From: Polycyclovorans sp002706265
GTDB taxonomy: Bacteria > Pseudomonadota > Gammaproteobacteria > Nevskiales > Nevskiaceae
Direction: 5' to 3'
DNA length: 64,000 nucleotides
NCBI GenBank assembly: GCA_963973915.1
Contig: CAXBBM010000008.1
Span: 62,001 to 126,000, forward strand
A model generated the notes under the pieces. That model did not search any database. It saw only the letters and a list, made by a program, of their open reading frames with translations, and was not told the origin of the DNA. Positions 16,553 through 26,066 of this stretch are shown one piece after another. The translations under genes were made by a program, and so were the position numbers. Numbering within the stretch: position 1 is the stretch's first letter; every line of letters begins with the position of its first letter.

Positions 16553-16936
16553 ACAATAATGATGAAGAGGACATGCGCCATGGCGGCAGACCCGGAAGTC
16601 TCCGGTGATCGTGTCACGCTCCCGGCGCTGGTGCGCGGGGCGCTCGCCGGGGTCCGCAGCAGCCCGCGGCTCGCCAGGGGGCCGTGGAACCTGGCCACCT
16701 TGCGGCCACCAAGCGCGAAGCGCGCCATCGGCGCGCTGCTGCAGCGGCAGGCGGAAAGGCCGAGCAGGAAACCACCGCCACCTTCAAGTACCTTCAAGTA
16801 CCGCACGGTGGATCCAGGGCGCCAAGGCTTCGACCCCGCGCAGGTCAGCGACCTGCGGTACGTGCGCTGCTCGGCCACGGCCGGCTACCCGCCGCTGACC
16901 GATGAACACGTGCACGCACTCAATGCCGGACAATAG
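16553..16936 (+). pseudogene. Internally deleted FATP-type acyl-CoA synthetase remnant
   Basis: The first part (from ATG 16553) reads DRVTLPALVRGALAGVRSSP and then AIGALLQRQAERPSRK, which looks like the N-terminus of very-long-chain acyl-CoA synthetases (FATP/FadD6-like). The last part reads TFKYRTVDPGRQGFDPAQVS and ends LTDEHVHALNAGQ, which looks like the extreme C-terminus of the same family. A normal protein is about 600 residues; here some 480 or more, with all ATP-binding motifs, are missing between the two ends. A 10-bp tandem duplication (ccttcaagta twice, 16781-16800) sits at the join: EQETTATFKY is read in one frame just before it and the tail in another. Family call by eye, moderately sure. 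Confidence 0.6.
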
Positions 16937-16941
16937 CGCGG

Positions 16942-17499
16942 ATGAATCGATTGACTGCATTGCGGACGATGCTGTGGGCCGCGCTGATGGCTGCATCGTC
17001 GGCGGCCGTCGGCGCACCGCCCGGCGGCGTTCCCGGCATTGCGCCCGGCAGTCCGGCGCCTGAAATTGCGGGGCCGATGCTGCGCGGTGAACCGCTGCGG
17101 CTCAGCGGCCTGCGGGGCAAGGTCGTCCTCGTTGATTTCTGGGCGTCGTACTGCGGCCCGTGCATTCTGGCCATGCCCGAGATCAACCGGATTCGCACCG
17201 ACCTGCATGCCCAGGGCCATGCCCAGCACTTCGAGGTGGTGGGGGTGGCGATGGACCGCGAATCAGACAAGGCCGAGCAGTTCCTGGGCCGGGTGTCGGT
17301 CGATTACCCGATCATCATCGACACCCTGGGCCTGGCGGCACACAGTTACGGCGTGTGGCGCTTGCCGGCCACCTATCTGATCGACGCCGAGGGCACCATC
17401 CAGCGCATCTGGTACGGCTTTGGCGACACCTTCGCGGCCGACATTCGCCACTATGCCGAGGCGTTTCTGGCAGCGCGCGACGGCCCGGACGCCCCCTGA
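16942..17499 (+). CDS. TlpA-family thiol-disulfide oxidoreductase
   Basis: The 185-residue product begins with a signal or anchor segment (LRTMLWAALMAASSAAVGA), then a thioredoxin fold with WASYCGPC at residues 68-74 (active Cys71 and Cys74). The cis-Pro region RLPATYLIDAEGTIQRIWYG follows. TlpA/ResA-type proteins reduce periplasmic disulfides, for example in cytochrome c maturation. The ATG lies only 5 bp after the acyl-CoA synthetase remnant, so it may depend on a promoter inside that remnant. Confidence 0.85.
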   Translation: MNRLTALRTMLWAALMAASSAAVGAPPGGVPGIAPGSPAPEIAGPMLRGEPLRLSGLRGKVVLVDFWASYCGPCILAMPEINRIRTDLHAQGHAQHFEVVGVAMDRESDKAEQFLGRVSVDYPIIIDTLGLAAHSYGVWRLPATYLIDAEGTIQRIWYGFGDTFAADIRHYAEAFLAARDGPDAP

Positions 17500-17543
17500 C
17501 GCGACGCGAGGGGGCTGCCGGGCGCTGCCGGGCGGCGCGCTGA

Positions 17544-17549
17544 TATACT
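17544..17549 (+). promoter_or_regulatory. Possible -10 element of the tRNA-Leu gene
   Basis: TATACT is located 71 bp before the tRNA-Leu gene. No good -35 hexamer is seen at 16-18 bp upstream, where the sequence is a GC-rich repeat-like stretch. The same TATACT hexamer precedes the tRNA-Thr gene in this window. Confidence 0.35.
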
Positions 17550-17619
17550 TTCGGGCTGTTTTGAGGCGTCATTTCGACCCGAACGCGAGCTGATCGCATC
17601 TGCCATCGAAATGCCGCAC

Positions 17620-17704
17620 GCGAGAGTGGCGGAATTGGTAGACGCACTGGATTTAGGTTCCAGCGCCGCAAGGCGTGCGAGTTCGAGTCTCGCCTTTCGC
17701 ACCA
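17620..17704 (+). tRNA. tRNA-Leu (anticodon UAG)
   Basis: The acceptor arms GCGAGAG (17620-17626) and CTTTCGC (17694-17700) pair with one G-U. The anticodon stem CTGGA/TCCAG closes the loop TTTAGGT, giving anticodon UAG. A long variable arm (gccgcaaggc region) is present, as expected for a class II leucine tRNA, and the T-arm contains GTTCGAGTC. The discriminator A is followed by an encoded CCA at 17702-17704. It lies 72 bp upstream of tig, a common gammaproteobacterial placement. Confidence 0.95.
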
Positions 17705-17776
17705 TTTCATCATCCCTGGGCGCCGATTCGGCGACAGGATTTTTAAGATCATCAACGAGTTTTCGAGTCGAGTCCT

Positions 17777-19123
17777 ATGGAAGTCACGCTTCAAACGCCC
17801 GGCGGCCTGCGCCGCGAACTGCACGTCCGGCTTCCTGCCGAGCGCCTCAACGACGCCTTCAATGCCCGCCTGAAGCGCATGGCCGCGCGCGCAAAAGTGC
17901 CCGGCTTCCGGCCCGGCAAGGCGCCGCGCAAGGTGCTGGAGCAGCAGTACGGTGACGCCGCGCGGTTCGATGCGATCAACGACCTGGTCAACGAGACGTA
18001 TCCGGCGGCGGTGCAGCAGTCCGGCGTCACCCCCGCGGGCCAGCCGCAGATCGACATCACCACCGAAAAGGCCGGCGAGCCGCTGGAATACGTGGCCAAG
18101 TTCGAGGTTTATCCCGAGATCACCCTCAGCGGTCTCGAAGGCATTGTCATCGAAAAGCCGGATGTCGCCGTCAGCGACGCCGACGTTGATCGCCTGATCG
18201 ACAACCTGCGCCGCGCCAAGCGCAGCTTCAGCCCGGTGCAGCGTGCCGCCGAGAAGGGCGACAACGTCACCATCGACTTCGTCGGCAAGATTGACGGCGA
18301 AGCCTTCGACGGCGGGAGCGGCTCCGACGTGAAGGTCGAACTCGGCGAAGGCCGTTTTCTGCCGGACCTGGAAAAGGGCATCGAGGGGCACGCGGCCGGC
18401 GACAACTTCACCGTCAATGTCGATTTTCCCGACGATTACGGCGCCGAGCAGTTGCGGGGCAAGCAGGCGCAGTTTGACGTCAACCTCAAGCAGGTTGAAG
18501 GCGCCGAGATGCCCGATGTGGCCGACCCTGAGTTTCTCTCGAGCCACCAGATCGACCCCGAAGGTGGCGTCGCCAGCCTGCGCGAAAAGTGCCATGCGGC
18601 GCTGGTCAAGCAGCGTGACAAGGCCATCCGCAACAACGTCAAACAGCAGGTGATGGAAGCGCTGCTCAAGGCCAATGAAATCGAAGTGCCCGATGCGCTG
18701 GTCAGCGACGAGCTGCCGCGCATGCAGCAGGAAGCGGCGCAGCGCATGGGCCTGCAGAACCTTGAGAAAATCTCACCCGAGCAGCTCGATCAGATGTTGC
18801 CGGCCAGCCTGTTCGAGCCACAGGCCAAGCGCCGTGTGGCACTGGGTCTGCTGGTGGGCGAAGTCATCAAGACGCGCGAAATCAAGCTCGATGCCGAACG
18901 CGTCAACACCGAGATCGACCAGATCGCGGCCGATTACGACACGCCCGAGCAGGTCAAGCAGTTCTATCGCGCGCGCCCGGACCTGCTGCAGGGTCTGCGG
19001 GCCATGGTGCTTGAAGAGCAGGTCGTCGAGAGCCTGGTGGCATCGGCCACGGTCAACAGCGTGACCCGGTCGCTCGACGAACTGCTGCGGCCGCAGCAAC
19101 AGCAGCAAGGGCTGCCCGGCTGA
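17777..19123 (+). CDS. tig: Trigger factor
   Basis: Trigger factor is the ribosome-bound chaperone with peptidyl-prolyl isomerase activity. The N-terminal ribosome-binding signature VPGFRPGKAPRKVLEQQYG is at about residues 41-59 (the F/G-x-R-x-G-K-x-P motif). The FKBP-like domain starts near residue 158 (GDNVTIDFVGKIDGEAFDGG) and a long helical C-terminal arm follows. 448 residues is the usual size (E. coli 432). It begins the tig-clpP-clpX order. Confidence 0.97.
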   Translation: MEVTLQTPGGLRRELHVRLPAERLNDAFNARLKRMAARAKVPGFRPGKAPRKVLEQQYGDAARFDAINDLVNETYPAAVQQSGVTPAGQPQIDITTEKAGEPLEYVAKFEVYPEITLSGLEGIVIEKPDVAVSDADVDRLIDNLRRAKRSFSPVQRAAEKGDNVTIDFVGKIDGEAFDGGSGSDVKVELGEGRFLPDLEKGIEGHAAGDNFTVNVDFPDDYGAEQLRGKQAQFDVNLKQVEGAEMPDVADPEFLSSHQIDPEGGVASLREKCHAALVKQRDKAIRNNVKQQVMEALLKANEIEVPDALVSDELPRMQQEAAQRMGLQNLEKISPEQLDQMLPASLFEPQAKRRVALGLLVGEVIKTREIKLDAERVNTEIDQIAADYDTPEQVKQFYRARPDLLQGLRAMVLEEQVVESLVASATVNSVTRSLDELLRPQQQQQGLPG

Positions 19124-19168
19124 TCAGCCGGGCGGGCGCTGCCGCGTCACCGAAGGACCTGACGAAGC

Positions 19169-19206
19169 CCGCGAATGCACGCGCATTCGCGGACTGCGTT
19201 ATTTTT
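19169..19206 (+). terminator. Possible terminator/attenuator between tig and clpP
   Basis: A perfect 10-bp stem (ccgcgaatgc at 19169-19178 with gcattcgcgg at 19183-19192) has a 4-base loop. The T-rich stretch (ttattttt, 19199-19206) starts six bases after the stem rather than directly, so termination would be partial. It lies in the 109-bp gap before clpP. Confidence 0.45.
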
Positions 19207-19232
19207 GTGACTCCTCAATTCAAGATCCCAAC

Positions 19233-19856
19233 ATGACCTCATCCCAGATTGCCGCCGCGCTCGTGCCCATGGTGGTCGAGCAGACCGCCCGCGGTGAGCG
19301 TGCATTCGACATCTTTTCGCGTTTGCTCAAAGAGCGGTTGATCTTCCTCACCGGCCCGATCGACGACCACGTGGCCAACCTGGTGGTGGCGCAGTTGCTG
19401 TTCCTTGAATCTGAAAACCCGGACAAGGACATCCACATCTACATCAACTCGCCGGGCGGCGTGGTGACGGCGGGGCTGTCGATCTACGACACGATGCAGT
19501 TCATCAAGCCGGATGTGGCGACCATTTGCGTGGGTCAGGCGAGCAGCATGGGGTCATTCCTGCTGGCGGCCGGGGCCAAGGGCAAGCGTTATTGCCTGCC
19601 CAATTCGCGCGTCATGATCCACCAGCCGTCCGGGGGCGCGCAGGGGCAGGCCACTGACATCCAGATCCAGGCGCGCGAGATCCTGTTCATTCGCGAGCGC
19701 CTCAACAAGATCCTGTCGCAGCACACCGGCCAGCCGCTGGAGCGCATCGAGCGTGACGTTGAGCGCGATTACTTCATGACCGCCGAGGCCGCGAAGGAAT
19801 ATGGCGTGGTCGACAACATTATCGACAAGCGCCCGGCGGCGCCGACCGCCGAGTGA
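19233..19856 (+). CDS. clpP: ATP-dependent Clp protease proteolytic subunit
   Basis: ClpP is the tetradecameric serine protease chamber that works with ClpX or ClpA. The triad can be placed: Ser105 in GQASSMGSFLL, His130 in VMIHQPSGG and Asp179 in VERDYFMTAEAAKEYGVVD; the spacing 25 and 49 residues equals that of E. coli. 207 residues includes a short propeptide. It precedes clpX by 91 bp. Confidence 0.98.
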   Translation: MTSSQIAAALVPMVVEQTARGERAFDIFSRLLKERLIFLTGPIDDHVANLVVAQLLFLESENPDKDIHIYINSPGGVVTAGLSIYDTMQFIKPDVATICVGQASSMGSFLLAAGAKGKRYCLPNSRVMIHQPSGGAQGQATDIQIQAREILFIRERLNKILSQHTGQPLERIERDVERDYFMTAEAAKEYGVVDNIIDKRPAAPTAE

Positions 19857-19947
19857 GGCCCTCAATGCGACCGCTGAGCCCCGTCCAGTCCAGCGCTTGC
19901 AGTGCCTTTGACACGATGACCACACAGCAGACATTGCGAGGACGACC

Positions 19948-21219
19948 ATGAGTCATGAAGCCCGCAGCACCGGTAGCCGCGTGCTGTATTGCTCTTTCTG
20001 TGGCAAGAGCGAACACGAAGTCCGCAAATTGATCGCCGGACCGTCGGTGTACATCTGCGACGAATGCGTTGATCTGTGCAACGACATCATTCGCGAAGAG
20101 GTCCAGAGCAAACCCCAGTCCAGCGGGCTGCCCAAGCCGCAGGAAATTCGCGCGGTGCTCGACGAGTATGTGATCGGCCAGGAAACCGCGAAAAAAATCC
20201 TGTCGGTAGCGGTTTACAACCACTTCAAGCGGCTCTCGACCAAAGGCGCGGCCGACGGCATCGAGATCGCCAAGTCCAACGTGTTGTTGATTGGTCCCAC
20301 CGGCTCGGGCAAGACCCTGCTGGCCGAAACCCTTGCCCGGCTGCTGGACGTGCCGTTTGCCATCGCCGATGCCACCACGCTCACCGAGGCGGGCTACGTC
20401 GGTGAAGACGTCGAGAACATCATTGCGCGCCTGTTGCAGAAGTGCGACTACGACGTTGAAAAGGCGCAGCGCGGCATCGTCTACATCGACGAAATCGACA
20501 AGATCGCCCGCAAGTCTGAGAACCCGTCGATCACCCGCGACGTGTCGGGCGAAGGCGTGCAGCAGGCATTGCTGAAGCTGATCGAGGGCACCATTGCCAG
20601 CGTGCCGCCGCAGGGCGGTCGCAAGCATCCCCAGCAGGAATTTCTGCAGGTCGACACCGGCAGCATCCTGTTCATTTGCGGCGGTGCGTTCCCGGGTCTC
20701 GACAAGATCATCACCCAGCGCACCGAGAAGACCGGCATCGGCTTCAATGCCGACGTCAAGTCGCGGAAGGCGGCCAAGGCGCAGAACGATCTGTTGCGGC
20801 AGCTTGAGCCCGACGACCTGGTGCGCTACGGCCTGATTCCCGAATTTGTCGGGCGCCTCCCGGTGGCGGCCGTGCTGGACGAGCTGGACGACGCCGCGCT
20901 GATGTCGATTCTCTGCGAGCCGAAGAATGCGCTGGTCAAGCAGTACGGCAAGCTGTTTCAGATGGAAGGCGCGCAGCTTGAGTTCCGTGACGATGCGCTG
21001 AAAGCCATCGCCAGCCGTGCCCGCGAGCGGAAAACCGGTGCGCGCGGCCTGCGAACGATTATGGAGAGCATTCTGGTCGACGTGATGTACGACCTGCCGT
21101 CGATGACCAACGTCTCCAAGGTGGTGGTCGACGAGGCGGTGGTGCGGGGCGAGGTCAAGCCGTTCATCGTGTACGAGAACGCCGAGGTCAAGCGCGAGAG
21201 CAAAAAGCCGGCCGCCTGA
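19948..21219 (+). CDS. clpX: ClpX, ATPase subunit of the ClpXP protease
   Basis: ClpX unfolds tagged substrates and feeds them to ClpP. The N-terminal zinc-binding domain has Cys15, Cys18, Cys37 and Cys40 (CSFCGK, YICDEC). Walker A is GPTGSGKT at about residues 116-123, and Walker B lies in RGIVYIDEIDK. The IGF-loop (for ClpP docking) is present as TGIGFNADV. 423 residues matches the family. lon, which often follows, is absent; a broken RND pump gene lies convergently instead. Confidence 0.98.
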   Translation: MSHEARSTGSRVLYCSFCGKSEHEVRKLIAGPSVYICDECVDLCNDIIREEVQSKPQSSGLPKPQEIRAVLDEYVIGQETAKKILSVAVYNHFKRLSTKGAADGIEIAKSNVLLIGPTGSGKTLLAETLARLLDVPFAIADATTLTEAGYVGEDVENIIARLLQKCDYDVEKAQRGIVYIDEIDKIARKSENPSITRDVSGEGVQQALLKLIEGTIASVPPQGGRKHPQQEFLQVDTGSILFICGGAFPGLDKIITQRTEKTGIGFNADVKSRKAAKAQNDLLRQLEPDDLVRYGLIPEFVGRLPVAAVLDELDDAALMSILCEPKNALVKQYGKLFQMEGAQLEFRDDALKAIASRARERKTGARGLRTIMESILVDVMYDLPSMTNVSKVVVDEAVVRGEVKPFIVYENAEVKRESKKPAA

Positions 21220-21272
21220 ATCGTACCGGGGGTGCCGGTGCCCGGCCCGACATCCCCAAGCCTGTAAGGGCC

Positions 21273-24200
21273 TTAGGTCTTGACGGTTGCCGGCGCTGAT
21301 GGCGCATCAGCGGCGGCGGCGCGGGCAGGGTCTTGAAGCGCCTCCAGCGTGTGCGCGCGCTGGTCCGGCGAGCCGGTGTGGCGACACATCAGGGCGTAGA
21401 AGCAGGGTACGACCACCAGCGTGATGACGGCCGACAGGGCCACGCCGCCGAAGATCACCAGACCCAGAATCATCCGCGCTTCGGCGCCGGCGCCGCTGGA
21501 CAGGATCAACGGCACCGCGCCCGCCACGGTGGACAGGGTGGTCATCAGAATCGGGCGCAGGCGGATGGCCGCCGCGGAGACCAGCGCCGCGTCGAACGGC
21601 ATGCCGGCGTCACGCTGCTGGTTGGCGAACTCGACGATCAGAATGCCGTTCTTCGCGGCCATGCCGATCAACATCACCAGACCGATCTGCGAATAAATGT
21701 TGAACGATTGATCGAAGGTCAACAGCCCCAGCAGTGCGCCGAAGATCGCCAGGGGCACGGTCGTCATGACCACCAGCGGATGGACGAAGCTTTCGAACTG
21801 CGCGGCCAGCACCAGGTACACCACCAGCAGCGCCATGCCGAACACCAGAAAGATCGACTGCGCCGAATCCTTGAAGTCGCGTGATTCGCCGCTGTAGTTG
21901 ATCTGCACCTGCTCGGGCAGTTCCTCGCGAATCAGCGTTTCAAGGTCGGACAGGGCTGCGCCCAGGGTGTAGCCCGGGGCCAGCCCGGCAGACAGGGTGA
22001 TGGTGCGGACCCGGTCCAGACGGTTGAGCGTTGCCGCCGCCGCCACGTCGCGGGGGCTGACCAGCATGGCCAGCGGCACCAGTTGGTTCTGGCTGCTGCG
22101 CACGTAGAGTTCGTTCAGCACGTCCGGGGTGCGGCGCGCTGGGTCGGGCGCCTGAATGAGTACGTTGTATTCCTCGCCATCGTCCTCGTAGGTGGTGACC
22201 CGCCCGCCACTCATGAAGGTTTCGAGGGTCTGCGCAATCTGCAGGTGGGTCACGCCGAGGTCGGCGGCCTTGTCGATGTCGATGTCGATGTCGAGTTCGA
22301 TCTGCGGCTTGGTCGCGCGGTAGTCAGAGTCCAGTCGCACCAGACCCGGCAGTTCGTCGCGTGCCCGGGCCAGCACCCGGTCGCGCCATGCGGCGAGTTC
22401 ATCGAAGGTGCCACCGCCGATGGTGACCTGCACCGGCTGCGAGAGCCTCAAGCCGAAGCCCTGGCGCGGAATGACGAATGCCCGGGCATCAAGCAGGTTG
22501 GCGACCTCGTGGCTGACTTCTTGACTGATGACATCGCTGCCGCGACGCCCACTGTCCCAGCCTGAGAGCGTGGCGATGAGAAAGCCGCTGTTGACTTCGT
22601 CCCCGGCGCCGAAGCCGGGCACACGCACCAGAATGCGCTCGACTTCGCCGCCCAAGCGCTTGACCAGGGGCGCCTCGACCTCATCCATGACGTCGAGCAT
22701 GGCGGGAAAGCTTGCGCCTTCGGGCCCCACGACGCTGATGAAAAAGCCGCCCCGGTCCTCGTAGGGCACGAACTCCTGCTTGACCAGGGTCATGAACAGC
22801 GCGCTGGCCCCCAGCAGCACCAGAAACAGGGCAACGCCGATCCACACCCGCTTGACCAGCCCTTCCAGCAGACGCGTGTACGCGGCGCTCAGCCGGTTGA
22901 ACAGGCGGTCGATCAGCGACGGTCGATGCACGCGATCCGCCGGTCAGCATGCTGGCCAGCACCGGTGCCAGGGTGAGCGCCACGATCGACGAGCAGAACA
23001 CCGACGCGGCCAGCGCCAGTGCAAATTCTCGAAACAGGCGCCCGACCTGACCGTCGAGAAACGCCAGCGGGGCGAACACGGCAATCAGCACGGCCGTGGT
23101 TGCGACGATGGCGAAGCCGACTTCCCGCGCGCCCCGCTAAGACGCCAGCAAGGGCGGTTCGCCCAGTTCCAGACATCGGTGGATGTTCTCGATCATCACG
23201 ATCGCGTCATCGACCACCAGGCCGATGGCCAGCACCAGCGCCAGCAGGGTGAGGATGTTGATCGAGAAGCCAAACATGTTGAGAAAAATGAACGACGCCA
23301 GCAGTGAAATGGGCACGGTCACGGCGGGGATCAGCGTGGCCTTGACGCTGCCCAGAAACAGGTAGATGACCGCCACCACCATCAGCGAGGCGTAGATCAG
23401 GGTCTTGATGACCTCCGACAGCGCGCCTTCAATGAACTCGGACGAGTCGAAATTGAGCTCGATGTTCATGCCCTCGGGCAAGGTCGGGCGCAGGCGCGCG
23501 ACCTCGGCACGGGCGTCCTGGGCCACCGCGAGGGTGTTCGCCGTGGAGGTGCGCAACACGCCCAGGCCCAACGACGGCACGCCATTGGCCTTGAACGAGG
23601 TGCGCGGGTTTTCGGCGCCGCGTACCACGTGCGCGACATCGCCCAGGCGGGTGACAAAACCCTCGTCATTGCGGCCCACGACCAGCTGGCGGAAATCGTC
23701 GGCGCTGGCGAACGAGCGCGGTGTGCGCAGCGTGAACTCGCGCTGCAGCGACTCAATGCGCCCCGCCGGACGTTCCACGTTCTGGTTGCGCAGCGCGTTC
23801 TCGATGTCTTCGGCGGTCTGCCCCCGGGCGGCAAGTTGGTGGCGGTCCAGTTCGATCCGCATGGCGTACTCAAGGTTGCCGCCGAGGCGGACGTCGGCCA
23901 TGCCATCGATGGTTCTGAGTCGGTCGAGGAGGTAACGATTCGCATAATCCGACAGCTCAAGGTTGCTCATCCGGTCGCTGGTCAGCACGAACCAGACGAT
24001 GGGCGAGGCATCGGCGTCGGCTTTCTGGATGCGCGGCGAGTCGGCCTGTTCCGGCAATTCGCCGAGCACCTGTGACACGCGGTCGCGCACGTCGTTGGCC
24101 CCGGCGTCGATGTCGCGCGACAGTTCGAATTCGATTTTGATGCTGCTGCGGCCTTCCTGCGACGCGCTGGTGATGCGCCCGCACGCCCTCGATGCCGGCC

Positions 24201-24412
24201 AACTGGTTCTCCAGGGTCTGCGTGACCTGGGTTTTCATGATGGCGGCCGAGGCCCCGGTGTAGCGCGTTTCCACCCAGACCACGGGAATGTCGATGTCGG
24301 GGTATTCGCGCACCGACAGCTGCTCGATCGAGAAGAGACCGAACACCAGCAGCAGCAGGTTCAGTACCGTGGCGAAGATGGGCCGTTTGACGGATTGATC
24401 AGACAGCCACCT
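21273..24412 (-). pseudogene. RND efflux permease (HAE1/AcrB-like), disrupted by multiple lesions
   Basis: The pieces together rebuild an approximately 1040-residue AcrB-type permease: LSDQSVKRPIFATVLNLLLL at the N-terminus, REYPDIDIPVVWVETRYTGA, the porter domain, LALVLAIGLVVDDAIVMIEN with the proton-relay Asp pair, and the C-terminal VMLIGMAAKNGILIVEFAN. Four lesions are visible: AGG at the expected start codon (24410-24412), an extra base near 24180 that shifts frame, an in-frame TAG at 23137-23139 in place of a conserved Tyr codon, and another one-base insertion near 22935. The intact gene would follow tolC by about 50 bp. No membrane fusion protein gene is nearby. A sequencing artefact for all four is unlikely. 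Confidence 0.8.
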
Positions 24413-24461
24413 GGGGCACTCCGCAGGTCACGGGCCCGATGGCCGGTACCGGTGGGGGATC

Positions 24462-25802
24462 TCAGGGCTGCAGGTACTGGTCAAGCTCGCGCAGGTCGGA
24501 GAATTGCAGCTGCCCCGCGGCGGCCTTCAGCCGCAACACGCTCAGAATGTAGCCGTAACGCGCCTCTGCCGCGTTGCGCTCGGCCGCGTACAGCAGCTGT
24601 TGGGCATCGAGCACGTCAATGGCCGTGCGGGTTCCGACCTCCAGGCCGGTTTCGCTGGCTTCGAGCGCCGTGCGGCTGGAGCGCACCGCCTGCTCCAGGG
24701 CCTTGACCCGCGCGGCATTGGAATTGACGGTCTGGTAGGCATCGCGAACGTCGCGCTCCACCTGGCGTTGCAGGCTGAGTAACTCGGCCTTGCGCTGCAA
24801 CAGCACGCTGCGGGACTGATCGACGCGGGTGCTGACTGCCAGGCCGCTGAACAGGGGCACCGAGAACTGCAGTCCGATGCTGGAGCTGGTGCTTTCCACT
24901 GGGAAAACGCCGGTTTCCGATCGGCCGTCGGTGTAGTCGGCACGGGCGCTGACGGTGGGCAGATGGCCGGCGCGATTGACGGCCACGTCCGAGCTGGCAA
25001 TGTCCACCGCGTGGTGTGCGCTCAGCAGCGTCAGGTTGTTTGCCAGCGCCGCTTGCGTCCACAGGTCCGGGTCGGCCGGGCTGGGGGCAGGCAGGTGGAT
25101 GGATTCCTGCAAGGGCCGCAGGGCAACGAAGCCGTCGCCGGCAATTTCCGCCAGCGACAGTTCGGCGACCCGCAACTGGCGTTCTGCGTCGATGATCGTG
25201 GCCTGGGTGAGGTCGAAGCGCGCCTGTGCTTCCTGCACGTCGGTGATGGCGGCCAGACCCACTTCGAAGCGCTCCCTGGCCTGGTCGAGCTGGCGCCCCA
25301 GCGCTTCGTTTTCAGCGCGGGCGAAGCGTAGAAAATCCTGTGCCGCGAGCACATTGAAGTAGCCGGTGGCGGCCCGCTCAATCAGCGTCTGCGACACCAG
25401 CGCGTACTGCGCCTCGGCGAGGGCGACCTGTTGCTTGGACTGGTCGAATTGACGAAACGCCGACAGGTTGAACACCGACTGCTCCAGCGCAACGCTGATG
25501 TTACGGTTGGTGCCATCGCGTGATTGCGTTGGCTGCCCCGACAGTTCGGTTTCGGAGTCACTGTAGGAGTAGTTGCCGTTGGCGCCCAACTGCGGCAGCA
25601 GCGCACTGCGCGCGAGCGGCGTTGCATAGCGGGCGGCGTCACGCTGGAAGGCGGCGGCGGCCAGGGTGGCGTCGTGATCTATGGCGCGCAGATAGACGCC
25701 ACTCAAGGACTCCTGGGCAAGTGCCGGGCTGATGGCGGCTGCCAGTGCAGCGCCTCCGACGAGCGTCAACACGATCGAGTGCAGCGGGCGCTTCAAACGC
25801 AT
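24462..25802 (-). CDS. TolC-family outer-membrane efflux protein
   Basis: The start at 25802 gives a signal peptide (RPLHSIVLTLVGGAALAAAI, cleavage near ALAQ-ES). The 446-residue protein shows the two structural repeats of the TolC family: LSGVYLRAIDHDATLAAAA at the start, RERFEVGLAAITDVQEAQAR in the first helix hairpin and SETGLEVGTRTAIDVLDAQQ in the second, each with the G-x-x-T/A-x-x-D-V signature. It forms the trimeric exit duct of a tripartite pump, but its companion RND permease just downstream is broken and no adaptor gene is seen. Confidence 0.92.
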   Translation of the reverse strand: MRLKRPLHSIVLTLVGGAALAAAISPALAQESLSGVYLRAIDHDATLAAAAFQRDAARYATPLARSALLPQLGANGNYSYSDSETELSGQPTQSRDGTNRNISVALEQSVFNLSAFRQFDQSKQQVALAEAQYALVSQTLIERAATGYFNVLAAQDFLRFARAENEALGRQLDQARERFEVGLAAITDVQEAQARFDLTQATIIDAERQLRVAELSLAEIAGDGFVALRPLQESIHLPAPSPADPDLWTQAALANNLTLLSAHHAVDIASSDVAVNRAGHLPTVSARADYTDGRSETGVFPVESTSSSIGLQFSVPLFSGLAVSTRVDQSRSVLLQRKAELLSLQRQVERDVRDAYQTVNSNAARVKALEQAVRSSRTALEASETGLEVGTRTAIDVLDAQQLLYAAERNAAEARYGYILSVLRLKAAAGQLQFSDLRELDQYLQP

Positions 25803-26066
25803 GGGGATACTCACTGGAACGGAAGATGTAAGGTTTGTCGAAGCCGCCATGGCGTGGCGCTTGCCCCGCAGAAAAGCCCACGGTTCAAACCCGCCCCGAG
25901 AAGACCGCGCCACCGCGTGACGCGCTGCTTCAGCCACGACTGGAAGTCGGTCCATGGCAACCCCCGCGACACGTCCGCCCGCGTGTCGGCTGGAAACGCG
26001 GACGGACGCCGACCTGCCAGTGCCGCACACGGTCGAGTGCCGAGTCTAGCAGCGGTCCGGCAATTA

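Noticed and set aside
16890..16936. Similarity of cacgtgcacgc...ctgaat or ctcaat to the region near 39040
   Set aside because: The shared stretch is short, the two lie in unrelated coding contexts on opposite strands, and no flanking similarity is seen.
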